A DNA stretch of 64,000 nucleotides from Pachypanchax playfairii (Eukaryota > Chordata > Actinopteri > Cyprinodontiformes > Aplocheilidae): contig SSNP01000001.1 in the NCBI GenBank assembly GCA_006937955.1, positions 10,760,679 through 10,824,678 of the forward strand, read 5' to 3'. A model generated the notes under the pieces. That model was not told where the DNA came from. It searched no databases and saw only the letters and a list, made by a program, of their open reading frames with translations. The first letter of the stretch is position 1. Every line of letters begins with the position of its first letter. The position numbers and the translations under genes were made by a program. Positions 37,044 to 49,473 of the stretch are shown piece by piece.

Positions 37044-37523
37044 TAAAAACGTTAGGAAACACTGATTAACTTTTCAATCTCTCTGCGTCAAAATTCAGCT
37101 GGTTCTGTCAGGCTTCAGGCAGCAACTCATTAATATTCATTATTTGAATTTGCTGGACTCAGATTGGCTAACAAACTAACCTATGAGAGCAAGGTATACT
37201 GTTTCCTGCCCTGCTGCGCATGGTAACAAACACGTAGTCTCTTCTGGTTTGATACGTCTTATGCTACAGCTTTTAGCCAGCAGCATGCTAGGCGTGGTTT
37301 CAACTGCGGGAGCTGATGAATACTAACGAACAAAGGAGTTGTGATGAAACAGATACAGGCCGCTTGAACTCAGGTTTTATCGCCACCTGCGTAGTTTGAG
37401 GGATAAAAACTGAAAGAGAAGTTGTTGACCTGTTTTCACCCCCACTATGAAGGTAAGAACAACTGTGGAGCTAAAATATTCAACAGAAACCTCAGAAAAA
37501 ATGTTTTTAATGGAAGGGCCTCT
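37044..37523 (-). mobile_element. TTAA-flanked MITE, family A copy 6, truncated
   Basis: Reverse copy lacking about 95 bp at its left side (the family right end). It starts at CGTTAGGAAACACTG-like sequence and ends GGAAGGGCCTCT. The flank reads AAAC instead of TTAA, so the site has decayed. Confidence 0.83.
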
Positions 37524-38700
37524 AAACAAATTCTGTTCAAACAACATATTTTATTATGTAGGGAAAAAAAACGATAATTTAAACCAACAAACACCTATTT
37601 TATGTGTTACTTGAAAATAAATTGACTAGGTGAAATCAACAACTGCCCTGATTCACATTTTATAGTGTATAATTGCATGTCATTTGGAATTTCACAATCT
37701 GAATTCATTCCCATCAAAGCAGTTCTGTGCAACATCAACATTGGACAGTATTAAATCTTTAACATGTTGTTTAGCAGTAATTTAAAGCTGGTGCGTGTTC
37801 AGATCCTTTCCAGATGATGACATCCAGCTGATTTGGGTGACCTGTTAGTATTAGCAGGATTTGTTTGTGTTTGACACTTGCCAGAACCTGCAAAGCAAAT
37901 GCGCTCCAATTAGACACTACTACATTAACAGTGACAGTGCTACACCCCCCAATTCAATCAGTTCCCTAATGAACATGAAGCAGAGACGCTGCCTTTCAGA
38001 GGGGACAGGGAGCTCACATGTTCTCCAGATGTCCCACCTTACTGATTGTATCAGTGTCCTCATCCTGTCTTCTCTTCTATTCATGTGAGTAAAACTTGAT
38101 TATCTGAAAAGTTTCTTTAACACTTAAACAGCAAAAAGATTTTATTATTTGCTTTGTCTCTCATTTCATGTTTAAAATCATATTTTTTTTATTCTACTTA
38201 TTCTATCAAACGAAGCCCCTATGTGATGCATTTGAACTGAGGAGAGTGCAGATACAGATGAGGGGGGCAAAGGTATTTCGCTGGTTCAAATATTTGATTG
38301 TTAATGACAAATACCATTTCACCACAATTTAAATTTCAAATTGATCCCTGAGAGGAATTATTTCTAAGGGAGGAAAAACATGCCGCTAGGTCTGCGCTCC
38401 ACACATTTGCTGATTTAAGTTAAAAGAAAACCTTTTTGCAGAGCTATCATAAGGGAGAGCTGCAACTTTTTTGAAGTAGGTGCCTGCATCTACTCAGAGC
38501 CGAGCCCGACCCGGGGATGTTAGTGGAGCGGGAGGGGGGGAAAGAGGGGAAAAATAAAACATAAAAAGAAAAAATAACACTTTGTCTAATTCTATATTTA
38601 TGTAGCCCTCAGCTGGAGGTATTCACATAAAACAATTCACGTTCAGAAGAGCTGCGGCGATCGTTATGCAGCTCACCGAGATCGGCGACTCTGCGGGCGC

Positions 38701-38731
38701 TGTGTGTGTGTGTGTGTGTGGGGGGGGGGGG
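38701..38731. repeat. (TG)n(G)n microsatellite
   Basis: About ten TG units followed by a G11-class run. Confidence 0.85.
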
Positions 38732-39057
38732 TACGGCTTCGACTGATTCAGTTGAATTAAAGTTGCTTCAACTAAAATAAAAGTAATTTCAATTTACACT
38801 TTTCCTTGTTGTTTTTTATTTATATATTTATTATAACGACTCTTTTCAGTTGTTTTTTTAAGGGCAACCGTCTCTTTTGAAACTGCAAAGAAATAGTTTT
38901 TTGCTTGAACTTTATAATTCACACAGTAACATCTTTCACTTCTTTTTGTTTAAAGTAGTTTTTTTAAGGTGAACAACATTTTAATTAGGCCACCAATCAA
39001 AAATGTTTTCAAGACCAAAAGAAATATTTCTCATAAGAATACGAATATACCGGTAAC

Positions 39058-39141
39058 TCTCGCCCCGTGACCATCGGAGATAGACACCAGCTCCCTGCGA
39101 CCCTGAACCGGAGGAAGCAGGTTCAGAACATGGATGGATGA
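39058..39141 (+). repeat. Tail fragment of teleost interspersed repeat
   Basis: Contains CACCAGCTCCCTGCGACCCT and a GGATGGATGA tail, matching the 3' part of the repeat at 35358-35625. Confidence 0.6.
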
Positions 39142-39743
39142 GTTTATGGGTTTTAAAAACGCTTTATTTTTACGTTCAGCCACTGATTTAATGTAAATCT
39201 TATATGTTAGAAGAAATATCACAGGCAATGTAGCACCAGACTCACACTGACATTTACGGTAAAGTAATATCACAGTAATATGTAAAACAGTCAGAAATTC
39301 CAGACCTATATTCTGTCAAAGCTGTATTCTTTTACACTGACCCGAAACATGATTCCCTGGTGCTTAAGCCAAAGAAAAACGCACAAGATTTGAGTGTGTC
39401 ATGACGTCGACATCATGCCATATTTCCGTGGCATCTGGAAAGATCATGTGCCTCTCCACAGACATATTTATTTATTTTTCCTCTTCCCGAGTAGTGTCAG
39501 CGAGGCAGATGTCCTGCTCACAGGAAAAAAAAATACTTTCTAGTGGAGAAAAAAAGAGGAGGTGGAGGAGAAAGAGGAGGAGGGGAGGTGAAGGGAAAAA
39601 TATATGCATATGCAAATCTTGTCACAGTGTGGAACCTTGTAATGAGTGGGAAATGTTGTCGCCATCTTTCATTATGCAGAGGTCATTGCTTAATGCCAGG
39701 CAGCTGGGCCCAGCTTCGTCTCTCTGAGGGCCCCCACCATCCA

Positions 39744-39771
39744 ACACACACACACACACACACACACACAC
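39744..39771. repeat. (CA)n microsatellite
   Basis: About 13 CA units. Confidence 0.85.
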
Positions 39772-40285
39772 CACCTCATTCAAAAACTCTCCTGCTATCT
39801 CACAACTTGAACCAAATATTCATAAAGAGCCTGGCCTCACATCGCAAACAGAAAACCTTGTAACTCTTATTGTTTGTTCATTTGACTCTTGGAAGAAGAA
39901 AAATACTGTTTTCAAATCTCATGAACACAATAAAAAACAGACTGGATGAATAAAATATGATTATTGTGTCATTTCACAAAACATTCCGTCTCTTTGTGCT
40001 CAATATTAATGCAAAGTAAATCTCATTTTGTATTCAAATCATGGTCATTAAAACGCTTTATGTCGAGCACAGAAATATGAACACCTGTAGAGTAAATGGT
40101 CAGCAGCACACCATGTTGTCTGAAGTGAACGGATGGATGCAATTTTAAATAAAAAACAGATAAAAGCTGGACTTAGTGAAGAATTTAAAACTACTTTTAA
40201 ATTATTTGTAGGTCACGATACATATGATTATAATATAAATTAAGGCAGTGCATATTATGGGCTCCTAGCATTAATAAAAATATAC

Positions 40286-41350
40286 TAGCGATACACCGAT
40301 ATCGGGTATCGGGGCCGATACCATTCTCGATACCATTCGGTTAGTTAACTGATACTCAAAATGTGGAAACTCTGCAATAATTTCACAGAAAACTTTTGTA
40401 TTTCACTTGAAATTTTAGTTTTGATGTTCATTTTCATTAATATTGGATTTTTTATTGAGTTCACTATTTGTTGTAACAAGCAGAGGAGAAAATAAAACCT
40501 GTCTTCCAATTCATTGAATACTTTTGTGTGGTAGAAGCAGGGCTTGACATTAACACCCGCCAACCCGCCAAATGCGGGTGAATTTCAGCAGTGGCGGGTG
40601 ACGCAGCCACTCCGACTAGCCATTTTTGGCGGGCTGAATTCTATATACATTTTTTTATTGTAGTTTTCTCAAATGACATCTGAAATAATAAACGAATTGC
40701 AATGTGAGACTAAGACACTACAACTCCCATGAGCACTGCCTGCGCACAGTGTTTGCTCATTGGTCCATTCGTGACCAACGTCACTTTAGACAGCCGGTCC
40801 CTGTGGACAACAGTTGTGAAGTAGTGGGGGTGATAATGTGGCGGCACATTCAAGGCGTCAGGAAACCCGAAGAGCAAACAAAAAGAAAACATGAAGATGA
40901 AACGAAGGAAGGAGAGACAAAGAAAAAGAAAAGGTCGTTTAACGAAAAGTGGAAGACAGCAGGTCGAGAATGGTTATCAAAAATTTTTCATATAAAAGGA
41001 GCTTTACACAGAACCTTATCTGAGCTGAATACTTGATAATGACCTGTAGTGTTAAACATTTTTACATAGTCTTGATATGAGTGTGTACAAGGGTCATTTA
41101 CATTTAAAAAGGTTGTAAATCTAGGTCAAGTAAACTTTACCACGCCATAGTCAGCTTTAATCATATTAAACATAATTTCTCAACAACAAAATTGTGGCTA
41201 GTGAAAATGCTGAGTGGCTAGTAACTTTGGAAAACCACTAGCCACAGTGGCTGGTGAACAGAAAAGTTAATGTCAAGCCCTGGGTAGAAGTATCGGCAAG
41301 TACTCAGATCCAAGTATCAGTTTGAGAAAAGTGGTATCGTTGCATCCCTA
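40286..41350. mobile_element. Old hAT-like element, interrupted by a younger hAT element
   Basis: The left end TAGCGATACACCGATATC and inverted right end TAGGGATGCAACGATACC are imperfect inverted repeats. Both are rich in CGATA, as in several fish hAT families. No clear 8-bp duplication remains (AAATATAC against CCTGACAC). Net length without the nested element is about 312 bp. No transposase is present. Confidence 0.5.
40538..41282. mobile_element. Nested hAT-type element with perfect 8-bp duplication
   Basis: The ends CAGGGCTTGACATTAAC and GTTAATGTCAAGCCCTG are perfect 17-bp inverses. GGTAGAAG is repeated exactly at 40530-40537 and 41283-41290. The 745-bp body carries mirror-like CTAGCCA/TGGCTAG words near both ends. 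A short open frame at about 40704-41036 encodes a very basic segment ending KRSFNEKWKTAGREWL. This recalls the N-terminal part of hAT-derived zinc-finger proteins, so it may be a transposase first-exon remnant; that link is tentative. Confidence 0.85.
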
Positions 41351-41524
41351 CCTGACACTAAATCTGAATTGAAGCATGGTGGTGGTAACATCATGATGTG
41401 CACAAGTCGTTTGTTGCACATCAATGTGGTCCAAATGGACCCACATCTGAAGCACAGTGCTGCCATCTTGCAACAGTTTCCACCCCCCACGTATCATAGC
41501 AATTCATTCCTTTAGCGTCTAAAC

Positions 41525-41737
41525 CAGGGGTGTCCAACTCCAGGCCTCAAAGGCCAATATCCAGCATGTTTTAGATGTTCCTCTGCTTCAGCACACCTGA
41601 TGCAGATGAGTGGGTTGTTAACAGGCTTCTGCTGGACTTGTTGAGATGTTGCAGATTGGAATCAGGTGTGTTGAAGCAGGAAAACATCTAAAACGCGCAG
41701 GATAGTGGCCCTCGAGGCCTGACTTTGGGCACCCCAG
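41525..41737. mobile_element. hAT-type MITE, 213 bp
   Basis: Starts CAGGGGTGTCCAACTCC and ends GGCACCCCAG. The two halves are largely complementary (CCTCGAGGCCTG against CAGGCCTCAAAGG, and AACATCTAAAA against TTTTAGATGTT). An exact 8-bp duplication GTCTAAAC flanks it (41517-41524 and 41738-41745). This is a widespread fish hAT MITE type, with no coding capacity. Confidence 0.87.
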
Positions 41738-42039
41738 GTCTAAACTTTGAAACCACTGTCATATTTGTATTATATTGTTATTTAGACAGAAATATGAATT
41801 AAATTTGTTGCTTCTGGTGATATTTATGCTTGTAATGCTAGAAGTGCATATAAGTAAAAGTGTAATATGAAATGGAGGGTAGTGTACATGTTTTTATGTT
41901 TGTGTGAGCCACAATGAAATTTTTGGAGATTGGAGTTGTCTAAAAATTTCTGAAACCGGGTTCAGTTAGCTTCACCTTGAGCTTATCAGTCCTGTTGAAT
42001 GTAAAATATTTTAAACCAAACTAAGGCTAAGCCTGAAAC

Positions 42040-42382
42040 CAGGGGCGTGTCTAGAAAATCTTTGCTAGGGGGGGATAGGTAGGGGCACAGATTTCTATAG
42101 GGTTGGCATCGTGTAAATGGGCCCATAACCTTAAAAAATCTAGTTTGCAAAAGTAAAGACCGTTTATCATAATTTAAGTGGCTACCATAAACCTAAATGA
42201 AATAAAAATCAGTCAAAGCACAATATCAATGGCTCACTTACATTAATTATTATCTGTGAATAATGTAAAAATATTGATGGAACTAGATTGTCTCTGCTTG
42301 GGGGGTGGGGGGCAACTGAGGTGGCCAGTCTAATTGGAAGGGTGGCTGTGCCCCCCGGGCCAACCCTCTGGATACGACCCTG
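42040..42382. mobile_element. hAT-like MITE, 343 bp
   Basis: Inverted ends CAGGGGCGTGTCTAGA and CAGGGTCGTATCCAGA, with G-rich and C-rich inner segments. The flanks CCTGAAAC and TCTTGAAC are only loosely alike, so the duplication is eroded or absent. Non-coding. Confidence 0.6.
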
Positions 42383-45300
42383 TCTTGAACCACAGCATAT
42401 ACAAATGGTAGGTTATTAATTGTTTATACATTTTGAACAGAAATATTCTACAAAATGATAAAATTATTCAACTGAAGAGTCAAAATCCAGCAAGAAATAC
42501 AAAAAAAAAAAAAGAAAATTGCCAGATTAGATAGAATGTCTGTATTGAAATGTTTGAATTAGGTTCACAAAGTCTTTATAGACAGTGAAATAAAAAATGA
42601 CTGAATTGGTGGTATAGATTTAAAAAGTTTGAGTTTTCTCACTTGTTAATGTTTTCAAGAGTCTCTCAAAAAAAACGTTCAATTCCTTCATGAAGGATGA
42701 TAAATCTAGATTTACATTTAAAAAAAGCTTCAACCAATAAAAGAAAATGTTTAGGACCTTAAAAAGCAAAGGCTCTAATTGAGCAAGACTGATAATAAAC
42801 TATTTTAAAGTCCCACACAAACCTTTGTGTATGTTTTCCGAGTTAAAAGTTGTTTAAGCTTTTTGTATGTTTTACAATCACCACAGCAGCTCAGCGTTCT
42901 GCCGTCTCTCGCTCGCAACAGCTCTCATTAAGTTTCCTCTGGCGTCTGCTTGACATTGAGCTATAGTTCTAATCATTAGGTAAACTCATCTTCTCTCACT
43001 TTACAGTCTTCAAAAAATCCTGGGTCTGAAAGCTAAAAATGTAATGAACTTCACGGTTCATTGTGCCTGACATTGCTTAATTAATGGGTGCATTTAAAGT
43101 ACATAGGGCCTCAGTAATTGATTTATTTGCATGATTTGCACATACAGCTGTTGTTTCCTGTAGGAGACTCATCACTCAAAAAGTGGCTGCGCTGATGGAC
43201 TGAGTAGGTGATATCGGGTTTTCTGTAGGCCCACCCAGCCTCTGGAGATCAGTTCACGTGTTACTGGGTTTTGTTTTACTTTTGTAAAGAGCTACTTAGA
43301 AATACTCAGTGGTTTTCTAAGATTTATTTCTTCTCTTGCTTTTATTTTGATAAGGTTGATAGTGATAGTAGAAATGTAATGGTCAAATAGCATCAGCGCT
43401 TATGAGTCTGCATACATGGATTTACATAAATAGATTGCGTTTCAGTCTGGATTATGGGATCTAGTCGGTAAATGTTACCAATAACGCACATTGATCAGTA
43501 TCAGAACAATAACACTGAGTAGCAACACTTTGCTAGTATGAGTGTTACATGAGACTCTGAGTTCACCTGATCTAAACAATCAGTTTAAAAAAATTATCTG
43601 TAGGTATTTCTAATATTCAATCACTGCATGTAAATATGAGCTTTCATTAAGATGTTTCTATAATGACGGGATATAAAGATAAAACTGCATGTTATGGTTT
43701 GCTAAATATTTTGTTCCGGTAATAATATTTTAACAGTAATTTGAAAATAATTAAAAACATGAATTTTCTTTATATTTTTTTATTTGGCATGAACAGCTTT
43801 TGTAAAATTAAAAAAGCAAGTAATGACAATTAGTTTTTGCAGTTATTTGCATTGAATATGGTGCTTTTCTTAAATATTTTCTTTTTAGATTTGAATTAGT
43901 TTTGCGATTGATTGAAAACATGAAAAATATATAAAGAGGGTAAACAAATGTTGTGTTGTTTAAAAAAAAAAAAAAGCCCAAAGAGTGATGTGTTCGTGTG
44001 TGTTTAAAAATCTAATTTCTAAATGTTTGCTGAAAGCCCCGGTTTCTCCGGTTATGCTGAAACACAACCTTTGCAACGTTAGCATTTAGCCTTTATTGAC
44101 TCTGGTCTTTATGCTTAGTGTGGGCACATCCAGGGTGCTTATAATTATTGTTTTCTGTGAAGATCTGGAGGTCGCTGGCCCTTAACCATTATTTGGTTTT
44201 GGACAGATTCTCTGTAGAGCTTAGATCAATGTCTCACCTAGAGAACATTCAAGCATATTTCTATCACCATCATATTGATTTTTCCATGAGCGGGCCTTGT
44301 TTTCTGTGTGTGTATGTGTGTGTGATTTTTTTTTTTTTTTCCTGGTGTAGCGGCCCGCAGCACGCACTCACACACACACGGAGTGTATTTGTTCTTTTAT
44401 TCATTTCTGTAGACACCCTTTGGCATTTCTGTGAGTAAAATGCACACATTGGCATATTCAGTGGCTTTAGATCTCAAACACACACGCTCGTTCTCTCACA
44501 AATTCACACACACACACACACAAATGCATACCTTGTTAAAGCAGACATCAAGAAAAGCATGCCCTCTCTGGGGCCAGGTGTCTTGCTTTCTTTATTACAC
44601 ACACTAATCAATATGAACTGGCCTGATGTTGAGGCCTGCCATCTTTCCATCTTACCTCCATGACCCCCCCCTTCCTCTTTCCCACCTCCCTCCTCCATCC
44701 ATCATTCATCTATTCCCTGCCTACCCTCCTCTCCCTCTCACACACCTGAACTCCATCCATCTGCCCATGCATCCATTATGCTTTATCCTGTAGTTGCTTG
44801 ATCCAACCATCACTCCATCTTTGTTTTTTTTAGATTTGGGAGGGAAAACAGCAGTAGTGGAAGTACATGAAGGTTGTGTGTGTATGAGGGTAGAGTTGTG
44901 TGCTGGCATATTGTCATCTATAACCCAATTGGACAGGGGAGGGTGATTTAGATTTAAATAATGTATTAGTTTTCCAAGGCAACCATCCACAATGGCTCGT
45001 GACAGTGTGCGACATAATAACGTGTGAATCTGTGTTGCGTACAGGTGAAACAAAACGAAGGAGAAACTAATTATATATCCACTTGCAAGCTGAGTCGGTA
45101 ACCGAAATGGTTTTGATGCAGAATGATTGAGTCAAATCAAATTCTTTTACTTGTTTAGCCACAAACGCGGGAGCCTTTTCCTGTCCAAGTGTGTAAGAAA
45201 CACATAGAAAGTCTTGTTGCAGACTGGAACGGGCGCGGAAGGCTTTGGCAGCAGAGCTTTGAGACAAAAGAGGTGGCTAGGCACCGAGATGGACGGTGAA

Positions 45301-46317
45301 ATAAAATACTGTGATGGAATTTGTCAAAAGCCAATAATCATTCTGGTGCACGAGAAGAGTACTATATCAGAGAGCCAAATCAATATCACATTACTTTGAG
45401 TATGGGAGCATATACAAGACTCATCAAATTGATTATTTTTGATGCTACAATGGCAGTTTCATTTACCGGAGTCCCTCAAAAACAACTAATGTTCAATGAT
45501 CGGGGCTAACAATGAGTTTTAAAGCAAAAAAAAAAAAAAAAAATAGAAGCATATATGACTAAATAAAACCTTCCCTGGAATGAAAATGAGGAACAATATA
45601 TCACAGTGGAGCTCAGGTAAAAAGATGACTTGTTTTGTTGGACACTGAGATTTCATGAATATATTTTCCAGCAGCCTGGGAAAAATAGAATTTATCATGA
45701 AGTTTTTACCCAAGTCATAATGTCACAACAAAGATAAGTCAATTTTTTTATGTATTGTAACATTGTTAAGTACTTTCCTCACCTGACTTGGAAACAGAAT
45801 GTGATGGTTGCAGGCTAAGGTTTATGCAGGAGATCTTTCAAAATAAGGGCACCAAAAACAAGAGTACAGGGCTAATAATTCCAATGCAAATACTCACACA
45901 AAAGATGCTCAAACATTATAATTGTTTCATTCCAAATTATAACTATGGCTGCAAACTGTTGCTAAGAACAACCTTCATTAATAAAGTCCTTCTCCTGATG
46001 CTTTTGTCTTCAATATGGTGCCATCAGGAGAAACAAGGCACATAGAGGCTCCTTAGATGATTAAAAAGTCATTTCCTTAACTGTCCTCCCAGGATTTGTG
46101 GGACTTTTTTTTGTAAGAAAACATTAAATTGCTCCAATCAAGCATAAACGTCTCCTGCTTGTGGTGTAATTTGTACTGCTGTTCGCATTGTGGGTGCTTA
46201 TTTGTCATCCATTTCCTTTGGCGCTTTTCCCAACCGTCTTGATCAACAATTAATGGTTGAAATTGCTTCCCAGTTACTTATGGCTGTGGTGACAGATGCA
46301 GCTATGGGGGGGTGTGG
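42383..46317. other. Non-coding sequence with conserved-looking blocks and microsatellites
   Basis: No gene is recognised. Contains the candidate element at 42880-43150. Poly-A or poly-T runs lie at about 43967, 44329 and 45527. CA tracts are at 44368-44378 and 44507-44522, and a C/T-rich patch at 44660-44740. Confidence 0.35.
42880..43150. promoter_or_regulatory. Candidate conserved non-coding element with octamer
   Basis: Repeat-free complex block with GCTTAATTAATGG, CAGTAATTGATT and the POU-type octamer ATTTGCAT at 43125-43132. No coding frame is seen. The homeodomain and POU words in close array make an enhancer plausible, by inference only. Confidence 0.35.
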
Positions 46318-46363
46318 GAGGGGGGGGGGGGGNNNNNNNNNNGGGGGGGGGGGGGGGGGGGGG
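46310..46363. repeat. Poly-G tract spanning an assembly gap
   Basis: Runs of G surround ten N. The true tract length is unknown. Such tracts often stop sequencing and may be mis-sized. Confidence 0.85.
46333..46342. other. Assembly gap (10 N)
   Basis: Ten consecutive N within poly-G. The round number suggests a placeholder size. Confidence 0.98.
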
Positions 46364-46589
46364 TGAAATTCATTGAAAGTTATTGAACAAAAGTAAAAAA
46401 AAAAAATCCTACATTTGTCTGAAGAAATCCTTTTACTTTAGCTGCATATAACCGTACACGGTCTGTTACAAAGCTTCTCTCCTGGCCAGATATTCTCCTC
46501 CCTATACCTCCACTTTCCTGTCTCACTCCCTCATTCAATTTTTTTTTTTTTTACACAATGACCTTTAGTGCTCTTTTCTTCATTGCAGG

Positions 46590-46900
46590 GACAGGCCGAG
46601 GCCTGGCATCTGATAGAATCAATATTCTATTATGATAGTGCGTGGAGCGTGTGGGGCTTTACAACTCTGCTGTAATAGTCTCTCTATTTCATCCCGTGGC
46701 AGCCATGGCCTGAGGGATCATCCAGGCTTCTCCAGGCTCTATGCTCCCAGCATAGCCCCATTTCCATTAACGTCACAGGGCCTCTGCCTACCGGGGGACA
46801 ATCTGTGTGACCGATGGATGGTGTTGAAAAGGGGAGTCCAGCCCAATGTGCAATGTGTGTCAATAGGCTGTGTAATAGCCGAGCCTCTGTGAAATCTTTG
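46590..46900. promoter_or_regulatory. Candidate conserved non-coding element
   Basis: About 300 bases of balanced complex sequence (for example GAATCAATATTCTATTATG, CATTAACGTCACAGG, CAATAGGCTGTGTAATAG) with no internal repeats. A plus-strand frame stays open but lacks splice borders. Conserved regulatory DNA is the preferred reading, unproven. Confidence 0.33.
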
Positions 46901-48189
46901 GCTTTCCGGGTTCCATCATGCTGCTTTTTTTAACCTTTAAATCTGTCAGGAGGTGTAATCAAACTAAATAATTACCCGTGAAAACATTACTTGATTAAAC
47001 GATATCAATCTTGCAAAAAAAAAAAAGAACCTTCGTGAGAGGGTCTGAAGTAAAAGTGGCCTAAATTTGGACCTCATTGCGATGTGAAACCCTTCCACCT
47101 TACTCCAGCATGTAAAACAGTTGTTGATAAAAGTTCCAGGTTGCTCTGCTCTTAGGAGGGAGTGCTAAAATGAAATGTTAAGTCATTAGAGAGCACGACA
47201 CCAGGCGGACCTCCATAAAATATTCATGTCATCTACAGCTGCGCTCGCACATGATTAACTAGTCTGAGTGTTTTACCTGGTTAAACGTAGATTTCTTTTT
47301 ACAAAAAATAAATAAAAAATCCTTGCGTGCAAATGTCATTCTAGTGTAGAGTTTTGATGTGAATTTTTAATCCTGAGCAATAAACATTACGAGGTTGGCC
47401 AAGCATTTGGTTGTTATCCCTAACCCTACGTTACGATCTGTTAATGTGAAATGTCAGAATTTACGCAGGACCATTTCATCCCACGTAAACTTGTGGGATG
47501 AACATTTGGAAAGTGAAAAAAAGTTGAGCGATTAAACACGATACAGAAGTTTCATCCATCAGTTGTTTCAAAGAGAACTTGGAGTTTGAGTCCTCACACT
47601 GCCCAAGTCCCATTAAGTTCTGATGTCTCCTGTTTTGTTTTGTTTTTTTTCCTGGGGATGAGTCGTTCCTGACAGCATACATGCCCCCCCCCATTTCCCC
47701 ACCACCACACACACACACCTCTTTGATTGAGTTGGGTGACTCGAGGTACGTGATGAGCCCCTACTCGTCTCATATTCATCATGATGTAACCGTGAGCAAC
47801 CCGGATCTAAATTACCTTCGCCTGGCATCATTCCAGCACATGCTATAAATGAGGTAATCGTCCTTGACTATAAAATTTACATTTTCAAGACTTAATTGCC
47901 ATCATTACATTTTTTGCGTAATTCTATTAATTTAACAGAATGGGGGGATCAGAGGCTTTTTTATGGTTATAATTTGCAGTTAAACAATGCATTCTTCACG
48001 TTAAAAAAAAAAAAAAGAGGAGGAAGTGAGTTGAAAAGAGAAGATTCAGGGATACTCAGGCCTCTCTGGAACTCACAGTATTACTTTGCATTAAAAAAAA
48101 ATCCAACAAAACTGTTTTCGTGGCACAAAAAGCTCTTATGGGCTGCAAAATGCATCAATTGTACTTCATCACATTGTGTTGGCTAACTG

Positions 48190-48490
48190 AAGCTTGTGTC
48201 TGAACAATGTCGGGACGGGCTCTATTTTTGCAAAGCTTTTTTAACATCGCTTGCCTTCCTTTGTGCATATATGTACGTGATGTCAGCTGCACTCAGTAGC
48301 ACCGTCCCCTTAATAGTATGGCAGAGAGCACGGCGGATGACACGGAACAACGGAGCCATCATCTCCCATTTATGCTTCCCGCGGTGACCTTGCCACAGAA
48401 GTCTGCGAGGTTCAGAAGTGCGACGAGCTAAGTGCCAGCAACATTCTGCAACCCGCTGCACTTCCTGGCACTCTGCTGACCTTAAAAGTG
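48190..48490. promoter_or_regulatory. Candidate conserved non-coding element
   Basis: Locally GC-richer, repeat-free block. Open frames exist on both strands, as expected from low stop density, without clear splice signals. Either an enhancer or an unrecognised exon. Confidence 0.3.
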
Positions 48491-49018
48491 TGGCCTCAAT
48501 TTGGAGGGAGGATAAAAACACATCTGAGCATTATGCTCCTCTTTGTCTTTTGCACTTGTGTTGTCATGTCCTACTTTTTACTTTATTTCAGTTATGACTT
48601 CAATGGATTGGAGACATATTTTTTTACGTATCAATTTGTTCTACAAATACATCTCAAACTTATTATTTTGATAACTTTCCTCAAACAACATGAGATTTAA
48701 TATCAGATAATTTGAGTTAAATTGAGGTTTGGACACATTTTTTAAATGTTTGTATTGAATTGTTGGCAAAAAGTAATACAAATGTGTAAAGAAAAAAAAA
48801 TTACATTTTCAGTTGTGTTACATAGAATTTATGTTTTGGACACTTTTGCCAAAACTGTTAATAAATTGTTCGAATTGTGCAGATATAATCTAGATTTTCT
48901 TGTTTTTTTTTCATAATTTATCTTCTTTTTATTTGTAAATTTGTCATGCTTGGAGTGACAGACAGTCGGAGGATCTAGTGTTTCTTTATCCCGGTTCCCT
49001 ATTTCTTTATTTCCCCAG

Positions 49019-49101
49019 CATGGCTTAAGCTGACTCCTACTGACATCAACCAGGTGGCGTCGTCACTGTGGGTTTCCATGGCGCCTGCCAACAAGGAGCA
49101 G
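49019..49101 (+). CDS. Isolated coding exon candidate, possible second gene
   Basis: An 83-bp segment is framed by a strong acceptor (CTTTATTTCCCCAG) and a consensus donor (CAG/GTAAGG). After two leading bases it encodes 27 residues, WLKLTPTDINQVASS then LWVSMAPANKEQ, and ends in phase 0. The other two frames meet a stop or lack coding texture. It lies on the plus strand about 14 kb past the stop of the split gene, so it would belong to a different transcription unit or to an alternative long 3' form. I do not recognise the protein. It is short, so chance cannot be excluded. Confidence 0.42.
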
Positions 49102-49473
49102 GTAAGGCCTGACACGCCAGCCTTCATGCCTAACGTAGCGGTGAAGAAACACCGAGCCTTTGTTTTGATCGTGTCAAGCAACATCAGCTCAAGCTGATGT
49201 AGCTTCGGCGTCGGGCACAGAAAGCTGTTTCCCGCTCTGGCTCTCCGTAACAGCAGCATCTGGAGCAAGAGTGTGTGTTTTGTGGCTCTCCTGCAGATGT
49301 GGTTGGGAGAAACTGTCAGGTGTGTATTTGCTGGTGGTCATCAAAGTGCTACTGACAGGAGCACTTTGGTGCACGTGTGTGTGTGAAAGCGAGGAGAGCT
49401 GACTCACCTCCACACAACACCCCATGACTTTATACTGTATCAGAGCTTCTCAGGCTTTCGGCCTTTTCATTAA

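Larger units (their letters stand above)
36121..40285. other. Non-coding, repeat-containing intergenic sequence
   Basis: Contains the listed SINE, A6, microsatellites and repeat tail. A CG-richer patch at about 38640-38700 and a block with an ATGCAAAT octamer at 39610-39617 are possible regulatory sequence. No gene is recognised. Confidence 0.35.
46364..49018. other. Non-coding sequence with conserved-looking blocks
   Basis: No gene is seen before the exon candidate at 49019. Blocks at 46590-46900 and 48190-48490 are listed separately. A shorter complex patch lies at about 47190-47270. Confidence 0.35.

Noticed and set aside
39543..39863. 106-residue open frame rich in Gly/Arg/Glu then His/Thr
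   Set aside because: Produced by a purine-rich tract and a CA microsatellite, not by a gene.
47476..47831. Overlapping minus-strand open frames
   Set aside because: They read through GT/C-rich low-complexity sequence in several frames at once and have no splice context.
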